Shown piece after piece: positions 61,206-64,000 of a DNA stretch of 64,000 bases. The first letter of the stretch is position 1. Each line of letters begins with the position of its first letter. Location: contig JASPKZ010010275.1 of the NCBI GenBank assembly GCA_030220185.1, positions 186,001 through 250,000 of the forward strand. The letters are read 5' to 3'. The position numbers and the translations under genes were made by a program. The stretch comes from Diploptera punctata (Eukaryota; Arthropoda; Insecta; Blattodea; Blaberidae). Below the pieces are notes generated by a model. The model did not search any database and had not been told where the DNA came from. It saw only the letters and a program-made list of their open reading frames with translations.

Positions 61206-62380
61206 ATCATCATCATCATCATCATCATCATAGGACATTCACGAATTTAGGCCATTTGTTGACCTGTTTCGGTCTCAATAGAAACACCATCCAGAAGTCT
61301 TTTGAGTGGACGTCCTGGTCTTCTTCTTCCTGCAGTTTGATATCTTAACATGTGTTTGGGTATCCTGTGATCTTCCATTCGATGAACATGCTGCATCCAT
61401 CTTGACTTATAATCAGAAATTTTGTTTTCTAAAGGTTCCATGTGTAATTCTTCTAAAATGTCTTCATTTTTTTGTGATCTAGTAGTGTGTATCCTGCAGT
61501 CTTCCGAAGGTATCTCATTTTCAGCATGTCTAAGTATCTGTATTATCCTTCTCTTTCAACGTCCATGCTTCGCTACCATACAAAGGAATTGGAAGAGCCA
61601 GGGTTTTATACACTTTTAGTCTTGAATGTTTTTTGGACTAACTGTGGCTTGTAGATAGAATTTATTAAGCCTAAAATTCTTTAAAAATTGATATTTTTGC
61701 ATTTACATCCTTTTCTTCTTCATATGAGATATTGCATCCTAGATATGTAAAATTATTCACCTGCTCCAAAATTGCATTTATTTATTTTTTTGCAAGTGCC
61801 CCAACATTCCTGGTGTTCTCTCCTGGCATGGCGTTCTTGTAAACCCACTTGAGGTTGGGGCGCCTGGAAGGCGGGGTTACGTTGCCCCGATGATATGATA
61901 GGTGATGATGATAATGGTGCGCCAGGAGAGTCCCTAATCCTAAGTTTAATCTAAGATGAATATGAATGATGAAGATTGTGATGGCCATATGATTTCGGGG
62001 ACTGTTTGGGCCTTAAAGTGTTCCTGACATTTGTCTTACAGGTGAGTAAAACCCCGATAAAAACCTTACCCAGAAAAATTGTCCCGACCGGGGATCGAAT
62101 CCGGGCTCGCTGCGTGAGAAGGCAGCACGCTACCTCGAGACCACAGCGATGGACATATGAGATATTGCATCCTAGATATGCAAAATTATTCACCTGCTCC
62201 AAAATTTTATTGTCAAGTACAATTTTACTTCTAACAGGACCTACAAGTTGAAATGCCATAATTTTTGTTTTCTCTGTAGATATCTTCAATCCATATTCTT
62301 CTGTAATTTTGTTAAGTTCATACAGACCATCTTTATGATGTGAGATATAAACACATTTTCTCCAACTCATCCATAAATAT
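61206..62380 (-). mobile_element. LINE-C RT C-terminal half, split by a SINE
   Basis: 61206-61773 and 62154-62380. The minus strand reads MEPLENKISDYKSRWMQHVH and RMEDHRIPKHMLRYQTAGRR near the 3' end. Beyond the insertion it has GLKISTEKTKIMAFQLVGPV and KIVLDNKILEQVNNFAYLGC. It has the 5858-5870 type tail with (ATC)n at 61206-61230. It reaches further 5' than the 5854-6460 copy. Frameshifts abound. Confidence 0.82.
61774..62153 (-). mobile_element. SINE1 head with R5 tail, inserted in LINE-C
   Basis: On the minus strand 62153-61978 is the SINE1 head and body (cgctgtggtctcgaggtagc, attcgatccccggtcggg, cttacaggtgag in antisense). From about 61977 it switches to R5 (attaaacttaggattaggga, aggcgccccaacctcaagtg) and ends in (AAAT)n. 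It is flanked by a 53-bp direct repeat of LINE-C (61721-61773 and 62154-62206, one mismatch). Confidence 0.82.
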
Positions 62381-62734
62381 ATCCAAGGTAGAGTTTACAG
62401 TAGGTATATCTCTGCAAATTTTCCCACGACTACGATATCAAATTTCCTCCCGTTTCATGATAAATACGTACAGAGATAAGCGCTGTCAAATCTACAAATA
62501 AATAAAGGACATCTCATAAATATATTTTTCGGCAAAATTTACAGACCTCCCCTCACACCATTACCTCAAGTTTAGCTATAGATCTCCCGACCTAAGTTCC
62601 AGTTGTAATATAAACAAACCAGATGTATGGAGTGTGTTTTCATTGGTCGAATAGTGGTTTTACCTTCAATCTGTATGAAAATGTAATTCGCTCTCTAACA
62701 TTCAAAATGAAAATCTTTCCTGCCAGCAAGCGAG
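62381..62734. other. Unassigned stretch
   Basis: No recognised feature. Confidence 0.3.
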
Positions 62735-62820
62735 GATAAACCTGGGCTGTTGTCCTGATGATGATGATGAGGACAAACCTGGGCTGTTGTCCTGATGATG
62801 ATGATGATGATGATTTTAAT
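62735..62820. repeat. 38-bp duplication ending in (GAT)n
   Basis: acctgggctgttgtcctgat then gatgatgatga occurs twice in tandem, the second with a longer GAT run. Confidence 0.9.
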
Positions 62821-62844
62821 AAAGATGAATGTTCAAACTTCGAA

Positions 62845-63140
62845 TTGTGTATTTTATAAAATATGGACAATTAAAACGATACGGTCATGTAAAAAGAATG
62901 ACAGAAGACATATTCCCAGGAGAATACTAGAATGGGTGCCTCTTGCTAGAAGAAAAATAAGAAGACGGCCCAAAATAACGTGGATTGATGGTAGTTTGAG
63001 CAGCATGAGGGGAAAAACGTTTGGACAATGGAGATGGGAATGACAAATATAGTCCACAGATGAGGAGAATGAAAGCAATGGACGAAGGGGGGCACGGGGA
63101 ATTGCAAGCGATACAATGGCTTACTACCTGAGAATATAGG
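62845..63140 (+). mobile_element. LINE-G tail
   Basis: The plus strand encodes LKRYGHVKRMTEDIFPRRIL, EWVPLARRKIRRRPKITWID and MRGKTFGQWRWE, then stops. It has the W/R-Y-G-H-V-K-R-M plus RRRPKITW tail. The remaining 3' part of the family is found at 63435-63540, so the sequence between may be an insertion. Confidence 0.75.
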
Positions 63141-63229
63141 AACAGTCCATGATGTCACTCACATCTGTAGATTATTTCAGGCGTATTCAGTTTGATGTTA
63201 TATATTTTGTGTTTTACGGTGATTAAATT

Positions 63230-63364
63230 TGCTCTTCTTATTCAGTTTAGTTACTTTATATTTTAATGTTTCGTAGTTCACTGTGAGGTAAGGGCGATGA
63301 TTAAAATGTTGAAGTGTGTCCGTCAGACTCGGAGCTAACACGCCCGCTCAGCGTCTAAATGAAG
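63230..63364 (+). promoter_or_regulatory. Possible 5' exon with splice donors
   Basis: A non-repetitive-looking block ends gtctaaatgaaggtaagtta: ATG AAG followed by a strong donor (gtaagt at 63364). An earlier donor-like gaggtaaggg lies at 63282. It is GC-richer around 63320-63355. There is no TATA or acceptor support, so this is only a suggestion. Confidence 0.25.
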
Positions 63365-63434
63365 GTAAGTTATAGTACAATCCTTCATGATATAATGTGC
63401 TGCTTAGTATGAAATACCTACTGCTTTCATTCAC

Positions 63435-63540
63435 TTCGTCTGTGGACTGTAGATGTGGAGAAGAATGACGGTAGATTAACTGGGAGTGGAAGATACTGTG
63501 AAACCCTCTAAATAAAAAACAAATAAATAAAACTCAAGAA
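63435..63540 (+). mobile_element. LINE-G 3' terminus
   Basis: gtggagaagaatgacggtag, aactgggagtggaagatact, gtgaaaccctctaaataaa and (AAAT)n, matching the end of the copy at 15810-16070. Confidence 0.65.
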
Positions 63541-63734
63541 TTCCAAAATTTGAACATTCAGTACCATTTGTAAGGTTAAAAGAATTGCAGAGATGTCAAG
63601 TTTATATCTCTCTTTTAATAGAATGCATCTATATAAGAGTGGGGACATGGCAAAAAGTGCCTCCTTGTATGGCTACTCTCTTATAGTTTCTCCTATTTAA
63701 GAGTTAACAAAAAAGGGATATAAATAAATAAATA
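63541..63734. other. Unassigned stretch
   Basis: No recognised feature beyond an (AAAT)n run at 63720-63740. Confidence 0.3.
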
Positions 63735-63865
63735 CATAAATAATAGCTATATTTTTCCTGGCAGAGTTAAGGCCTTAAGGCATTGTCTACCACTCAACAA
63801 GGTTTAAAAAAATACAAAAAATAGTCTTACATCTAAATTACTGTATAATATATTATAAATATATT
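63735..63865 (-). mobile_element. LINE-F relative 3' UTR
   Basis: tttcctggcagagttaaggc and ctaccactcaacaaggttta, as at 43402-43500. Confidence 0.7.
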
Positions 63866-63940
63866 TTTGACATTTGGCAATGAAGGCAAATATGAGACTC
63901 GAGTTCAAATCCCGACTCAAGCATTCTTCTTTCTTTTCAT

Positions 63941-63942
<2 letters not shown>
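63866..63942 (+). other. Weak tRNA-like B box
   Basis: gactcgagttcaaatcccga resembles a B box, but no A box or cloverleaf could be made; possibly a SINE head scrap. Confidence 0.25.

Positions 63943-63982
<40 letters not shown>
63943..63982. repeat. (TA)n microsatellite
   Basis: About 20 TA units near the window edge. Confidence 0.95.
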
Positions 63983-63985
<3 letters not shown>

Positions 63986-64000
63986 AATTACAACTTATGA

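Overview
This is a eukaryotic, almost gene-free, AT-rich window made of layered transposable-element debris and tandem repeats. Nothing in it is bacterial or viral in layout: there are no operons and no long intact reading frames. tRNA-derived SINEs are abundant, and a Tc1/mariner copy, a hAT-like copy and at least ten non-LTR retrotransposon (LINE) lineages are present. The LINE tails of the type LRWAGHVARMGNERRAWKLL and the mariner transposase resemble elements common in hemimetabolous insects. My best guess is a blattodean (cockroach or termite) genome, possibly Periplaneta; that is inference, not proof.

Layout. 1-17 kb: 3' ends of several LINE families, SINEs, an internally deleted LINE that kept both ends (12056-12702), foldback elements, and a hAT-like element with a LINE fragment inside it. 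17-26 kb: a 194-bp-armed inverted repeat, an intron-bearing tRNA-Tyr-like pseudogene, then about 51 copies of a 150-bp satellite (18052-25745). 26-31 kb: SINE and LINE ends, a composite (TTA)n minisatellite, and a repeat (called R7 here) carrying nine 157-bp tandem units. 31-40 kb: LINE remnants, including the best reverse transcriptase fragment (YADD at 36715-36726), and an insertion cluster separated by (TA)n tracts. 40-50 kb: a possible host exon (41104-41326, minus), nested SINEs, a second mini-LINE (44340-44849), a 393-bp tandem triplication and a long minisatellite. 50-57 kb: a triplicated LINE tail, and a mariner element (52487-53815) with 108-bp identical TIRs inserted at TA in a LINE. 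An RNase H-domain LINE is nested in another LINE. 57-64 kb: more LINE tails, a second mariner-type fragment, a foldback and a SINE with a swapped tail.

Working names used here. LINE-A: 3' end gtgccagtgag plus (TTAG/TAAG)n. LINE-B, LINE-C and LINE-D: (GAT)n-tailed families. LINE-E: (GAA)n tail. LINE-F: CR1/Jockey-like C-terminus with WNSLPPYVRDC. LINE-G to LINE-M: others. SINE1 to SINE4: four tRNA-headed families. R5 to R9: unclassified dispersed repeats. FB1 and FB2: foldbacks. No complete, functional protein-coding gene could be shown. The window reads as repeat-rich intergenic or intronic DNA in which insertion order can often be read from target-site duplications (TSDs).
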